Assembly: GCA_002451065.1 (NCBI GenBank)
Contig: DKBC01000207.1
Span: 1 to 7,115 of the forward strand
DNA length: 7,115 bases
Source of the DNA: Betaproteobacteria bacterium UBA6910
GTDB lineage: Bacteria > Pseudomonadota > Gammaproteobacteria > Burkholderiales > UBA6910
Direction of reading: 5' to 3'
Of this stretch, positions 1 to 5,849 are shown one piece after another (the stretch's first letter is position 1; every line of letters starts with the position of its first letter). A model generated the notes under the pieces. That model was not told where the DNA came from. It did not search any database and saw nothing but the letters and a program-made list of their open reading frames with translations. The translations under genes were made by a program, and so were the position numbers.

Positions 1-603
1 AAGCGCCGCCCGCTGCTCACCTGGGATTCCCGGCTGCAAGTCCCATCGCAGCCCCTCGGTCCAGCGGCGACGGAAGCGGGCCCAAGCAACCCGCGCCCAT
101 AGCCGCCGCGCCATGTCGTGAATTGGTTCGATGAGAGGTCCCTCTATCGCCACGGCAAAATCAAGGCGCGGTGCCGAAGGCCCTCCCGGATCGACGTCAT
201 CAAGGATGTTAATGCCCCCGATGAACGCGATCCGGTCGTCGGCGACCGCCACCTTCCGGTGCATGCGGCGCAGGCGGCTGCGCCGCAGATGCCAGCGGCG
301 AGCCTCGGGGCGAAAAAACAATACCTGAACTCCGGCACGCTTCATGTCGGTGATCCACTGTGCTGGAAGCTCGGCCGAGCCGAACCCGTCGAGCAACAGG
401 TGCACGGTTACGCCGCGGTGCGCGGCATCCTTGAGCGCCTCGGAAATGCGCCTCCCGGTCGCATCAGCCCGGAAGATATAGGTCTGAAGATGGACTTCCC
501 GCTCCGACCGCAGGATCGCGGCCTCGAGTGCGGGAAAAAACTCGGCACCGTTGCGCAGCAGCGCCAACCTGTTTCCGGACAGGAAGCGCAGTCCCCGTTT
601 CAT
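1..603 (-). CDS. clsB: Cardiolipin synthase B-like phospholipase D family protein (N-terminal 201 residues, partial)
   Basis: An open frame begins at ATG 603 and runs off the left edge without a stop; 201 residues are visible of a family normally near 380-420. The first HKD catalytic motif is clear: H115, K117 and D122 in MHRKVAVADDRIAFIGGIN. This matches the ClsB arrangement, in which the motif is followed by AFIGG(L/I)N. Upstream, TYIFRADATGR and VTVHLLLDGFGS fit the first phospholipase D lobe. Family members join phospholipids to make cardiolipin at the inner membrane; that role is inferred from the family. The second HKD motif lies outside the window, so catalytic completeness cannot be judged. 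The start codon overlaps the EEP gene stop as ATGA (603-600) and has no strong Shine-Dalgarno sequence, which suggests translational coupling. Another phospholipase D-type transferase is possible but less likely. Confidence 0.88.
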   Translation of the reverse strand, partial: MKRGLRFLSGNRLALLRNGAEFFPALEAAILRSEREVHLQTYIFRADATGRRISEALKDAAHRGVTVHLLLDGFGSAELPAQWITDMKRAGVQVLFFRPEARRWHLRRSRLRRMHRKVAVADDRIAFIGGINILDDVDPGGPSAPRLDFAVAIEGPLIEPIHDMARRLWARVAWARFRRRWTEGLRWDLQPGIPGEQRAAL

Positions 604-1436
604 GCCAAAGTCATGGTTGCGGTCAAGGCAGCGTGATCGGAGATGCGCGACCAGGGCCGGCCGCGGTGCACCTGGGTATCGTTGACCCGGAGGCCGCGCA
701 CGTAGATGCGATCAAGCCGGAGCAGGGGGATGAGGGCGGGATAGCTGCGCGCCGGGCGTCCCATGGTCAGCTGGAAGGCCTCCGACAGGCGCAATCCCTG
801 CACCAGACTGTCCCCCGCCTTGCCGTGCCAATCGTTGAAATCGCCCGCGATGATCAGTGGCGCCGAATCGGGAACCATGGCGTTGATGCGCTGAGCCAGC
901 GCGTCCACCTGTTGCCGCCGCCATTGGGCCCTCAGTCCCAGGTGGACGCACACGCAGTGCAGCCGCTGGTCCCAGCCCGGAATTCCGACTTCGGCGTGCA
1001 GCAGCCCACGCTGATCCACGGCATGCGCTGAAATATTCTCGTTTTCCCAGCGCACGATGGGAAAGCGCGAGAGGATCGCGTTGCCATGATGCCCCCCGTC
1101 ATACACCGCGTTCTTGCCGTAGGCGAATTCCGGCCACACCGATTCCGCCAGGAACTCATACTGGGGCGCTTCCGGCCAGTTTTGGTAGCGCGTGGCGTGC
1201 CGTTCATGGAGGCCCACCACCTCCTGCAGGAAGATGAGATCGGCGGCCATGACGCGCAGGCGCTCCCGCAGCTCATGGACCATCAGCTTGCGGTTGAATT
1301 GGGACAGTCCCTTGTGAATGTTGTAGGTTGCCACCCGGAGCGAACGGATGGCGCCGGCGAGCGTGCGCGCGACTCCCGTGGGGTGGGTACGGCTGGCGTG
1401 CATGGATGGTGGATGCCCCTGAAGGAAGGCCGACAT
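600..1436 (-). CDS. Endonuclease/exonuclease/phosphatase (EEP) family protein
   Basis: The 278-residue product has the full EEP (DNase I-like) motif set in order: YNIHKG with N39, LQEV with E72, VHLG with H165, GDFND with D199 and N201, LDRIY with D242, and a terminal SDH at 266-268. These are the metal-binding and catalytic residues of the fold, so the enzyme should be an active metal-dependent phosphodiesterase or phosphatase. The substrate cannot be read from sequence; members cut nucleic acids, sphingomyelin or phosphoinositides. Its coupling to a clsB-like gene makes a phospholipid-related substrate an attractive inference, without direct support. No signal peptide is obvious, so a cytoplasmic site is likely. 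ATG 1436 is used here; ATG 1403 (residue 12) is an equally weak alternative, since neither has a convincing ribosome binding site. It starts 31 nt after the SRPBCC stop. Confidence 0.9.
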   Translation of the reverse strand: MSAFLQGHPPSMHASRTHPTGVARTLAGAIRSLRVATYNIHKGLSQFNRKLMVHELRERLRVMAADLIFLQEVVGLHERHATRYQNWPEAPQYEFLAESVWPEFAYGKNAVYDGGHHGNAILSRFPIVRWENENISAHAVDQRGLLHAEVGIPGWDQRLHCVCVHLGLRAQWRRQQVDALAQRINAMVPDSAPLIIAGDFNDWHGKAGDSLVQGLRLSEAFQLTMGRPARSYPALIPLLRLDRIYVRGLRVNDTQVHRGRPWSRISDHAALTATMTLA

Positions 1437-1467
1437 TTTGCCGGATTCTCACGGAATTCGACAATGT

Positions 1468-2031
1468 TTACCGGGGATCGCGCCGCATCATCTCCCGCGT
1501 CAGGGCCTCGAACTGCTCGTTGAAATTGCGCTTTAACAGCGCGGGGCCCAGAACCGGCGGCACCCAGAATTCGGGCACCACGCGCACGTGGTAGCGCAGG
1601 CGGCTGCCCTCGTCGGCGCCGATGGCCTCCACATTCCACTCGCCGCTCATTTCCGTCATGTTACCCCGGATGGCACGGAAGCGAATCGTGTGATAGGGGT
1701 GCTCTTCAACCCGCGCCACCACGTCGAACCGGACGTGGAACACCGGGAAACGGAGTTCGCCCTGTTGCTCCAGGAGCAGAGGCTCCCCTGTGCCATTGAT
1801 CAGACGGCTGACGGTAAGCCCGGGCACGAAAGTCGCGATACGGTCGTAGTCTGTAAGAACCTGCCACACCACCCTCGGGCTCACCGGCAGCAACACCCGG
1901 GTGTCCACCTCCACGGCTTCTCGGTTGCGCTGAACGTCCACAGTGATGATCGGCCTTTGCTCGCCGGCCGGCGCCGCTGACGCCAGGGCCAGACACGCCA
2001 CGAGGAAAAACCGGCCCAATGCCTGGCGCAT
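1468..2031 (-). CDS. Exported SRPBCC (START/polyketide cyclase-like) protein
   Basis: The 187-residue product begins with a typical Sec signal peptide: MRQALGR, a hydrophobic stretch FLVACLALASA, and AxA-type cleavage near residues 19-22. The mature part resembles the SRPBCC/COQ10-type ligand-binding fold: VSPRVVWQVLTDYDRIATFVP at the start, then alternating strands, and a closing helix LLKRNFNEQFEALTREMM. The V-W-x-V-L-T-D-Y-D-x-x-x-x-F-x-P pattern is characteristic of the family. Such proteins bind hydrophobic ligands in a deep cavity; the ligand here is unknown. Export suggests a periplasmic lipid-handling role, which would suit the neighbouring clsB-like gene, but this is inference. It starts 25 nt after nadA, in the same direction, with only a weak G-rich ribosome binding site (GGGG about 8 nt upstream). 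Confidence 0.87.
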   Translation of the reverse strand: MRQALGRFFLVACLALASAAPAGEQRPIITVDVQRNREAVEVDTRVLLPVSPRVVWQVLTDYDRIATFVPGLTVSRLINGTGEPLLLEQQGELRFPVFHVRFDVVARVEEHPYHTIRFRAIRGNMTEMSGEWNVEAIGADEGSRLRYHVRVVPEFWVPPVLGPALLKRNFNEQFEALTREMMRRDPR

Positions 2032-2056
2032 CGGCGGTGCCCCGGCCGCTGGAAAG

Positions 2057-3154
2057 TCAGGATACCTCGAGCATCCGCTCGAGCGCGATTCGGGCCAGTC
2101 TTGCCTCGGGTTCCGGCACCTTGATCCTGTTCACCACCTGTCCCTCCGCCAGATTCTCCAGGGCCCAAGCCAGATGCGGCGGATCGATTCGCGCCATGGT
2201 GGAGCACATGCAGACGGTGGGCGCCATGAACTGAATAAGCTTGCCCTGGGGTCTAAACTCCTCTGCGATGCGGTTGACTAGGTTAAGTTCCGTCCCTACC
2301 AGCCACTTGGTGTTGTCGGGAGCATCCCGAATCGTGCGGATGATGGTCTCGGTGGAGCCCACGTAATCCGAAAGCCGACAGACCTCGAAGCCGCATTCGG
2401 GGTGCGAGATCACGAAGCCATCAGGATGCTGGGCCCGCCAGCGCTGGATATGCACCGGCTGAAACATCTGGTGAACCGAGCAGTGTCCCTTCCACAACAA
2501 GACCCTCGCTTTGCGGATCGCCTCGGGGGAAAGCCCCCCCAGCGGCTCGTCCGGATCCCACACCGGCATGTCCTCCAGACGGATTCCCATCTTGTGACCG
2601 CTCCAGCGTCCCAGATGCTGATCCGGGAAGAACAGGACCTTTTCGCGCCGGGAAAAAGACCATTCCATGATCCGGCTGGCGTTGCTGGACGTGCAGACGA
2701 TTCCCCCATGCTCGCCGCAAAACGCCTTGAGGTCCGCCGCCGAGTTGATGTAGGTCACGGGCGTAATGGCGACATCGGGATCCAGCACTTCTGCCAGCTC
2801 GCGCCAGGCACGCTCAACCTTCGACAGATTGGCCATATCCGCCATGGAGCATCCCGCGTTGAGGTCGGGAAGGATCGCGATCTGACCGGGGCGCGAAAGA
2901 ATGTCGGCCACCTCCGCCATGAAATGCACCCCGCAGAACACGATGTACTCGGCGTCTGTCTCCCCGGCGAGGCGGGACAGCCGAAGTGAATCGCCGGTCA
3001 GGTCCGCCTGGACGTAAACGTCTGGCCGCTGGTAGTGATGCGCCAGGATCACGGCGCGCTGACCGAGCTTTTCCCGGGCCGCCCGAATCCGGCCCTGGGC
3101 GGTGTCGTCCTCCGGGTACCGAAAACGATCAAAAGCGATGGCATTGACCTGCAT
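2057..3154 (-). CDS. nadA: Quinolinate synthase A (long-form NadA)
   Basis: NadA condenses iminoaspartate with dihydroxyacetone phosphate to quinolinate, the second step of de novo NAD synthesis in the cytoplasm, using a [4Fe-4S] cluster. With the start at 3154 it has 365 residues. Visible motifs are AHHYQ (39-43), DLTGDSL, FCGVHFMAEVA, LNAGCSMAD with Cys102, the TSSNA loop (155-159), KGHCSVH with Cys225, HPEC (251-254), GTELNL, and VCMCSTM with Cys315 and Cys317. Cys102, Cys225 and Cys315 have the spacing expected of the three cluster ligands in long NadA proteins. The roughly 45-residue segment around DQHLGRWSGHKMGIRLEDM also marks the long form. An upstream GTG at 3181 would add 9 residues but lacks a ribosome binding site, whereas ATG 3154 has GAGGAA 8 nt before it. 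It is the first gene of the minus-strand operon. Confidence 0.96.
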   Translation of the reverse strand: MQVNAIAFDRFRYPEDDTAQGRIRAAREKLGQRAVILAHHYQRPDVYVQADLTGDSLRLSRLAGETDAEYIVFCGVHFMAEVADILSRPGQIAILPDLNAGCSMADMANLSKVERAWRELAEVLDPDVAITPVTYINSAADLKAFCGEHGGIVCTSSNASRIMEWSFSRREKVLFFPDQHLGRWSGHKMGIRLEDMPVWDPDEPLGGLSPEAIRKARVLLWKGHCSVHQMFQPVHIQRWRAQHPDGFVISHPECGFEVCRLSDYVGSTETIIRTIRDAPDNTKWLVGTELNLVNRIAEEFRPQGKLIQFMAPTVCMCSTMARIDPPHLAWALENLAEGQVVNRIKVPEPEARLARIALERMLEVS

Positions 3155-3162
3155 GGAAGGAA

Positions 3163-3168
3163 TTCCTC
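3163..3168 (-). promoter_or_regulatory. Ribosome binding site that decides the nadA start
   Basis: GAGGAA on the minus strand lies 8 nt upstream of ATG 3154. It overlaps a 10-bp palindrome, AGGAATTCCT (3158-3167). The in-frame GTG at 3181 has no comparable purine-rich site, so 3154 is preferred. Confidence 0.7.
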
Positions 3169-3210
3169 GCCGAACGTTCACAAAGTTACCACATTAACAT
3201 CACGGATCCA

Positions 3211-3225
3211 GGCGGGTAACCCGCC
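3211..3225. promoter_or_regulatory. 15-bp perfect palindrome upstream of nadA, candidate operator
   Basis: GGCGGGT-A-ACCCGCC has two exact 7-bp arms around one central base. It sits 57 bp upstream of the nadA start and 12 bp upstream of the -35 of the divergent lipoprotein promoter. No T-run follows it on either strand, so it is not an intrinsic terminator. NAD synthesis genes are often repressed by dedicated regulators (NadR, NrtR, NadQ, NiaR types). Assigning one of these here would be a guess. Confidence 0.4.
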
Positions 3226-3236
3226 CGAGGCCCCGT

Positions 3237-3265
3237 TTGCCTCGCAGGCCGCCGCCCGACATAAT
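3237..3265 (+). promoter_or_regulatory. Sigma70-like promoter for the lipoprotein-transporter pair
   Basis: A -35 TTGCCT (3237-3242) and a -10 CATAAT (3260-3265) are separated by exactly 17 bp, matching consensus at 4 of 6 and 5 of 6 positions. Transcription would begin near 3272, giving a leader of about 130 nt before ATG 3401. The rest of 3155-3400 contains the nadA leader and no coding frame that I can support. A nadA promoter on the other strand is less clear; GTTAAT (3198-3193) is a possible -10 without a good -35. Confidence 0.5.
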
Positions 3266-3400
3266 GCACTTGCGTAAGCACCGGCATCGCAGCTGCCGCA
3301 ACGTCTAGGATCAAGAGGACGGATGGTCGGCTTCGCCCGCGCTGGTAGAAATCCCCGGACGCGATACGCTATAGACCGTTCATTGCGGAGCTCGTTCAAA

Positions 3401-4066
3401 ATGATCAGATTCCCCGAAGCCGGCGCTCGACGCCGTATGATTCTGGCGCTGGCATGCCTGGGTGTCCTCGCTTCCTGCGCCACCACCTCCCTCACCAACA
3501 CCTGGCGCGACCCCGGATATACGGGCGGCGCCCTCAAAAAGCTCCTGGTGGTGGGCATTACCCGGGACGCCACCATCCGCCGTACCTTTGAGGACATCTT
3601 CTCGGCCCAACTCAAATCGCGGGGAGTTGAGGCCATCCCCAGCTACACGCTGATCCCCGAGGATGGCCAGGCCGATGAGGCTACCCTCAGGGCGGCGGTG
3701 AAGAAATCCGGTGTCGATGCCGTTATCACCACGCGGGTCGTCGGCATCGACCAGCGCACCGCAACCTCGCCGGGGTACGTTCAATCTTATGGTGCCCCGG
3801 TCTATCCCTACCCCTTCGCCATCGGGGTGCCGCCCCCGGGGGTCGGCTTCTACGGCTATTACGCCAACACCTGGTCGTACTATCAGCCCCCAACGACTTA
3901 CACCTACGAGGAGGCAACCCTGGAAACCAGTCTGTTTGACGCCGCATCCGGCAAGCTGGTGTGGGTGGCGACTTCGGTGACCTTCGAGACCCAGGCCACG
4001 GCCAAGGCCAGCAGCGAACTGGCCAAGATCATTATCGACCAGTTGACCAAGGACAAGCTGATCTAG
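3401..4066 (+). CDS. Conserved lipoprotein of unknown function (DUF4136-like)
   Basis: The 221-residue product begins with a lipoprotein signal: a basic stretch RRR (10-12), hydrophobic residues 13-23, and the lipobox LASC with Cys26 as lipidation site. Cys26 is followed by ATTS, with no Asp at position +2, so outer-membrane sorting is likely. The mature part has TNTWRDPGY, then KKLLVVGITRDATIRRTFEDIF and a segment ending VDAVITTRVVGID, an alpha/beta pattern seen in small DUF4136-like envelope lipoproteins. Residues 125-170 are very rich in Tyr, Pro and Gly (YGAPVYPYPF, GFYGYY), followed by a C-terminal part including SGKLVWVATS. ATG 3401 is preferred because GGAG lies 10 nt upstream and the signal peptide has normal length. 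ATG 3323 would place the lipobox at residue 52, and ATG 3437 lacks a binding site. No specific function is known to me. It precedes the transporter gene by 39 nt. Confidence 0.85.
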   Translation: MIRFPEAGARRRMILALACLGVLASCATTSLTNTWRDPGYTGGALKKLLVVGITRDATIRRTFEDIFSAQLKSRGVEAIPSYTLIPEDGQADEATLRAAVKKSGVDAVITTRVVGIDQRTATSPGYVQSYGAPVYPYPFAIGVPPPGVGFYGYYANTWSYYQPPTTYTYEEATLETSLFDAASGKLVWVATSVTFETQATAKASSELAKIIIDQLTKDKLI

Positions 4067-4105
4067 AGTGCACCATGCCTGTTGCCCAGAGGGGTTGGTA
4101 ATCCC

Positions 4106-5203
4106 TTGGAGCCCACCGCCCGCCCTTCGCCGTCGGAGCGCCTTGCCTCCATTGACTTCTACGCCCGGGTCGCCGCCGTTGCGCTCCTTGTGGCCGGCTG
4201 TTTCGTGGTGCTTCGGCCCTTCGTCGCGGCCATGCTTTTTGCCGGAGTCGTCTGCGCCACCACCTGGCCTGTATACAAGGAATTGAGAAGCCGCCTCGGC
4301 GACCGGTCATCCATCGCCGCCCTGCTCATGGTACTGGCGCTGGTGCTGCTTATCGTGGTGCCCCTGGCGATCCTGGCCGCGAGCTTTGCCGGCAATGTGG
4401 CCGCCTTTGCCGAGGCCCTGCAGCGCTGGTTCGCCACCGGCATCCCGGGGCCACCAGGCTGGGTCGCCGGCATCCCCTTCGTGGGGGAGCAGATTTCGGA
4501 GCAATGGCAGGCCATCTCTTCGAGTCCGGAGGAGCTTCGGCGAATCGGGCGGATGATGCTCGAACCCGCCCGCAAGGCGCTCCTGGGCCTGGGAGCAATC
4601 CTCGGCAATGGGGTCTTGGAGATGCTGATCGTCGTCTTTGTCGGATTCTTCTTCTACCGCGACGGGGAAGCCATCATGCATGCCGTCCGCTCAGGAGTCG
4701 AGCGAGTCGCGGGACACCTCAGCGGGGATCTCCTGCGCCAGGTCCAGGGAACCGTCGTCAGCGTGGTCTACGGCATCCTCGGCACCGCCCTGGCCCAGGG
4801 CGCGGTGGCCACGATCGGCTTCCTGATCGCAGGCGTCCCGGCCGCTCTCACCCTGGGTTTCGCGACCTTCCTGCTTTCCCTGGTGCCGGTAGGACCTCCC
4901 CTGGTCTGGGGGGGCGCGGCAATCTGGCTCTACTACCAGGACTCCCTGGGCTGGGCGATATTCATGGTGCTTTGGGGTGCCCTGGTGGTGAGCAGCATCG
5001 ACAACTTCCTCAAGCCCCTTCTCATCAGCCGCGGGAGCAAGATGTCCCTTCTGCTCGTCGCGCTGGGCGTGTTCGGGGGACTGCTGGCCTTCGGGTTCAT
5101 CGGCATTTTCCTCGGGCCCGCACTGCTCGCCACAGGGCTCAGTGTCGCTCAATACTGGGTGCGCCAGAGCGCGGAGGCCGGCACCGCCGGGGGTCCCCCC
5201 TAG
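4106..5203 (+). CDS. AI-2E/PerM family membrane transporter
   Basis: The product is a polytopic inner-membrane protein of 365 residues from TTG 4106. It has family-typical features: three hydrophobic helices between residues 19 and 95, a soluble segment (about 96-160), then helices from about 162. PVGPP (261-265), the signature DNFLKPLLI (299-307) and the glycine-rich GGLLAFGFIGIFLGP (324-338) follow. The family (formerly UPF0118) includes TqsA, PerM and YdiK; members have been linked to autoinducer-2 export or ion transport, and the substrate here cannot be predicted. No ATG is available at the N-terminus. TTG 4082 is a second candidate start, 8 codons upstream, but it has no binding site, while GAGGGG (4089-4094) precedes TTG 4106. 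The gene lies 39 nt behind the lipoprotein gene. Its stop is one base from the convergent nudB stop. Confidence 0.92.
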   Translation: MEPTARPSPSERLASIDFYARVAAVALLVAGCFVVLRPFVAAMLFAGVVCATTWPVYKELRSRLGDRSSIAALLMVLALVLLIVVPLAILAASFAGNVAAFAEALQRWFATGIPGPPGWVAGIPFVGEQISEQWQAISSSPEELRRIGRMMLEPARKALLGLGAILGNGVLEMLIVVFVGFFFYRDGEAIMHAVRSGVERVAGHLSGDLLRQVQGTVVSVVYGILGTALAQGAVATIGFLIAGVPAALTLGFATFLLSLVPVGPPLVWGGAAIWLYYQDSLGWAIFMVLWGALVVSSIDNFLKPLLISRGSKMSLLLVALGVFGGLLAFGFIGIFLGPALLATGLSVAQYWVRQSAEAGTAGGPP

Positions 5204-5204
5204 A

Positions 5205-5666
5205 TCACTTCCCGCTACCGTCGGCGCCAGCAAATCGGGGCAGCAGGAGGATCGCATCCCGGTTGCTCCAGGAAAAGCACCGCTCGGCCGCCTCCTGGTA
5301 CGGAAGCCAGGCATGGCTCAAGTGCTCCCGGGGCGCCAGCCGGATCCGCAGCGGATCCGGCACCGTCATGCCAAAGACATGCTCCGTGTTATGGGTGACG
5401 CCCGCTGGATAGCGGTGCCGCCACTCGGCAAAGATTTCGTACTCGTTCTGTATGCCCCAATCGCGAAGCGCGTGCTGCTCCGGGTCCAGGCCTGTCTCCT
5501 CTCGCACTTCGCGCACCGCCGTCTGCCGCAGCGACTCCCCGGGATGCTGGCTCCCTGTGACGGACTGCCAATAGCCCGGGTGATCCGCCCGCTCCAGCAA
5601 CAACACGCGCAAGTCGGGGGTGTGGATGACCACCAGAACCGACACCGGGACCTTGGATCCACTCAT
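5205..5666 (-). CDS. nudB: Dihydroneopterin triphosphate diphosphatase (Nudix hydrolase NudB)
   Basis: NudB removes pyrophosphate from dihydroneopterin triphosphate, an early step of folate synthesis in the cytoplasm. The 153-residue product is full length for the family (about 150). It has a perfect Nudix box, G38-x5-E44-x7-REVREETGL ending at residue 60, which binds the catalytic metal. VSVLVVIH (strand 1), LLLERADHPGYWQSVTG just before the box, and WGIQNEYEIFAEWRHRYPAGVTHNTEHVF after it agree with NudB. Adjacency to aspS is also seen in E. coli, where nudB follows aspS, and this supports the assignment over a generic Nudix hydrolase. Here 345 bp with an opposing RNA gene separate the two, so nudB probably has its own promoter. 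ATG 5666 is the only upstream start, since an in-frame TAA stops the frame at 5675-5673. Confidence 0.93.
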   Translation of the reverse strand: MSGSKVPVSVLVVIHTPDLRVLLLERADHPGYWQSVTGSQHPGESLRQTAVREVREETGLDPEQHALRDWGIQNEYEIFAEWRHRYPAGVTHNTEHVFGMTVPDPLRIRLAPREHLSHAWLPYQEAAERCFSWSNRDAILLLPRFAGADGSGK

Positions 5667-5695
5667 CTGCTCTTAGACTGGGTCTAAAACTCCTT
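5667..5695 (-). promoter_or_regulatory. nudB leader with a hairpin between Shine-Dalgarno and start codon
   Basis: Reading toward nudB, a strong AAGGAG (5695-5690) lies 23 nt before ATG 5666, too far for normal use. Between them is an exact hairpin, TTAGAC-CCA-GTCTAA (5687-5673). If folded, it leaves only 8 unpaired bases (TT and GAGCAG) between AAGGAG and ATG, which is optimal spacing. An alternative hairpin pairs TCTAA (5698-5694) with TTAGA (5687-5683) and puts part of AAGGAG in its loop. The two hairpins are mutually exclusive. Whether either forms in vivo is inference. Confidence 0.45.
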
Positions 5696-5702
5696 AGATT
5701 TG

Positions 5703-5708
5703 ATCATA
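5703..5708 (-). promoter_or_regulatory. Candidate -10 element for nudB
   Basis: TATGAT on the minus strand matches the sigma70 -10 consensus at 5 of 6 positions. It would start transcription near 5697, just before the AAGGAG of the nudB leader. No convincing -35 lies at the right distance, so the promoter may be weak or need an activator. The C-rich repeats listed separately overlap it. Confidence 0.35.
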
Positions 5709-5744
5709 TCCCCCAGTTTCCGCGTCATATGCCCCTCATCCCCC
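5704..5744. repeat. Three helically phased TCAT(AT)-C-rich repeats, candidate regulator sites
   Basis: TCATATCCCCC (5704-5714), TCATATGCCCC (5725-5735) and a shorter TCATCCCCC (5736-5744) begin 21 and 11 bp apart, close to two turns and one turn of the helix. They occupy roughly -146 to -106 relative to the predicted sigma54 start at 5850, where enhancer-binding activators usually bind. They also cover the candidate nudB -10. The protein that might bind them is unknown; they do not match the NtrC or CbrB site patterns. Confidence 0.4.
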
Positions 5745-5780
5745 ACTGAAACAACCCTGACCCACCCATGGGCAACTGCT

Positions 5781-5799
5781 TGAATATAATTTATATTCA
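5781..5799. promoter_or_regulatory. 19-bp perfect AT-rich palindrome upstream of the sigma54 promoter
   Basis: TGAATATAA-T-TTATATTCA has exact 9-bp arms around one base. It is the start of a strikingly AT-rich stretch (about 5780-5822) in an otherwise GC-rich window and lies at about -69 to -51 from the predicted start at 5850. It may be a regulator site or a bendable segment that lets an upstream activator loop to sigma54-polymerase. It contains TATAAT (5785-5790), but no -35 accompanies it. Confidence 0.45.
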
Positions 5800-5822
5800 T
5801 AGTGTTGTATTAGAAATAAACA

Positions 5823-5839
5823 TTGGCACGGTAAGTGCT
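5823..5839 (+). promoter_or_regulatory. Sigma54 (RpoN) promoter of the small RNA
   Basis: The -24 element TTGGCACG (5823-5830) is an exact match to consensus YTGGCACG. After four bases comes GTGCT (5835-5839), 4 of 5 to TTGCW. The invariant GG (5825-5826) and GC (5837-5838) are exactly 10 bp apart, as sigma54 requires. Transcription is predicted from about 5850 on the plus strand. Sigma54 promoters need an ATP-dependent enhancer-binding activator, so the downstream RNA should be made only under a specific signal. Confidence 0.8.
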
Positions 5840-5849
5840 GCTGAATGGG

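Noticed and set aside
528..1031. Long plus-strand open frame opposite the EEP gene
   Set aside because: It is antisense to a gene with a complete catalytic motif set; long antisense frames are common in GC-rich coding DNA.
3323..3400. An N-terminal extension of the lipoprotein from ATG 3323
   Set aside because: It would move the lipobox cysteine to residue 52, too far for a normal lipoprotein signal, and its ribosome binding site is only about 3-4 nt from the ATG.
4504..5412. Open frame of 302 codons in another frame over the transporter and nudB
   Set aside because: Its translation is rich in Arg, Pro and Gly without family features, and it overlaps two well-supported genes.
5785..5790. 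Consensus TATAAT that could be a sigma70 -10
   Set aside because: No -35-like hexamer lies 16-18 bp away on either strand, and the sequence is explained by the palindrome.
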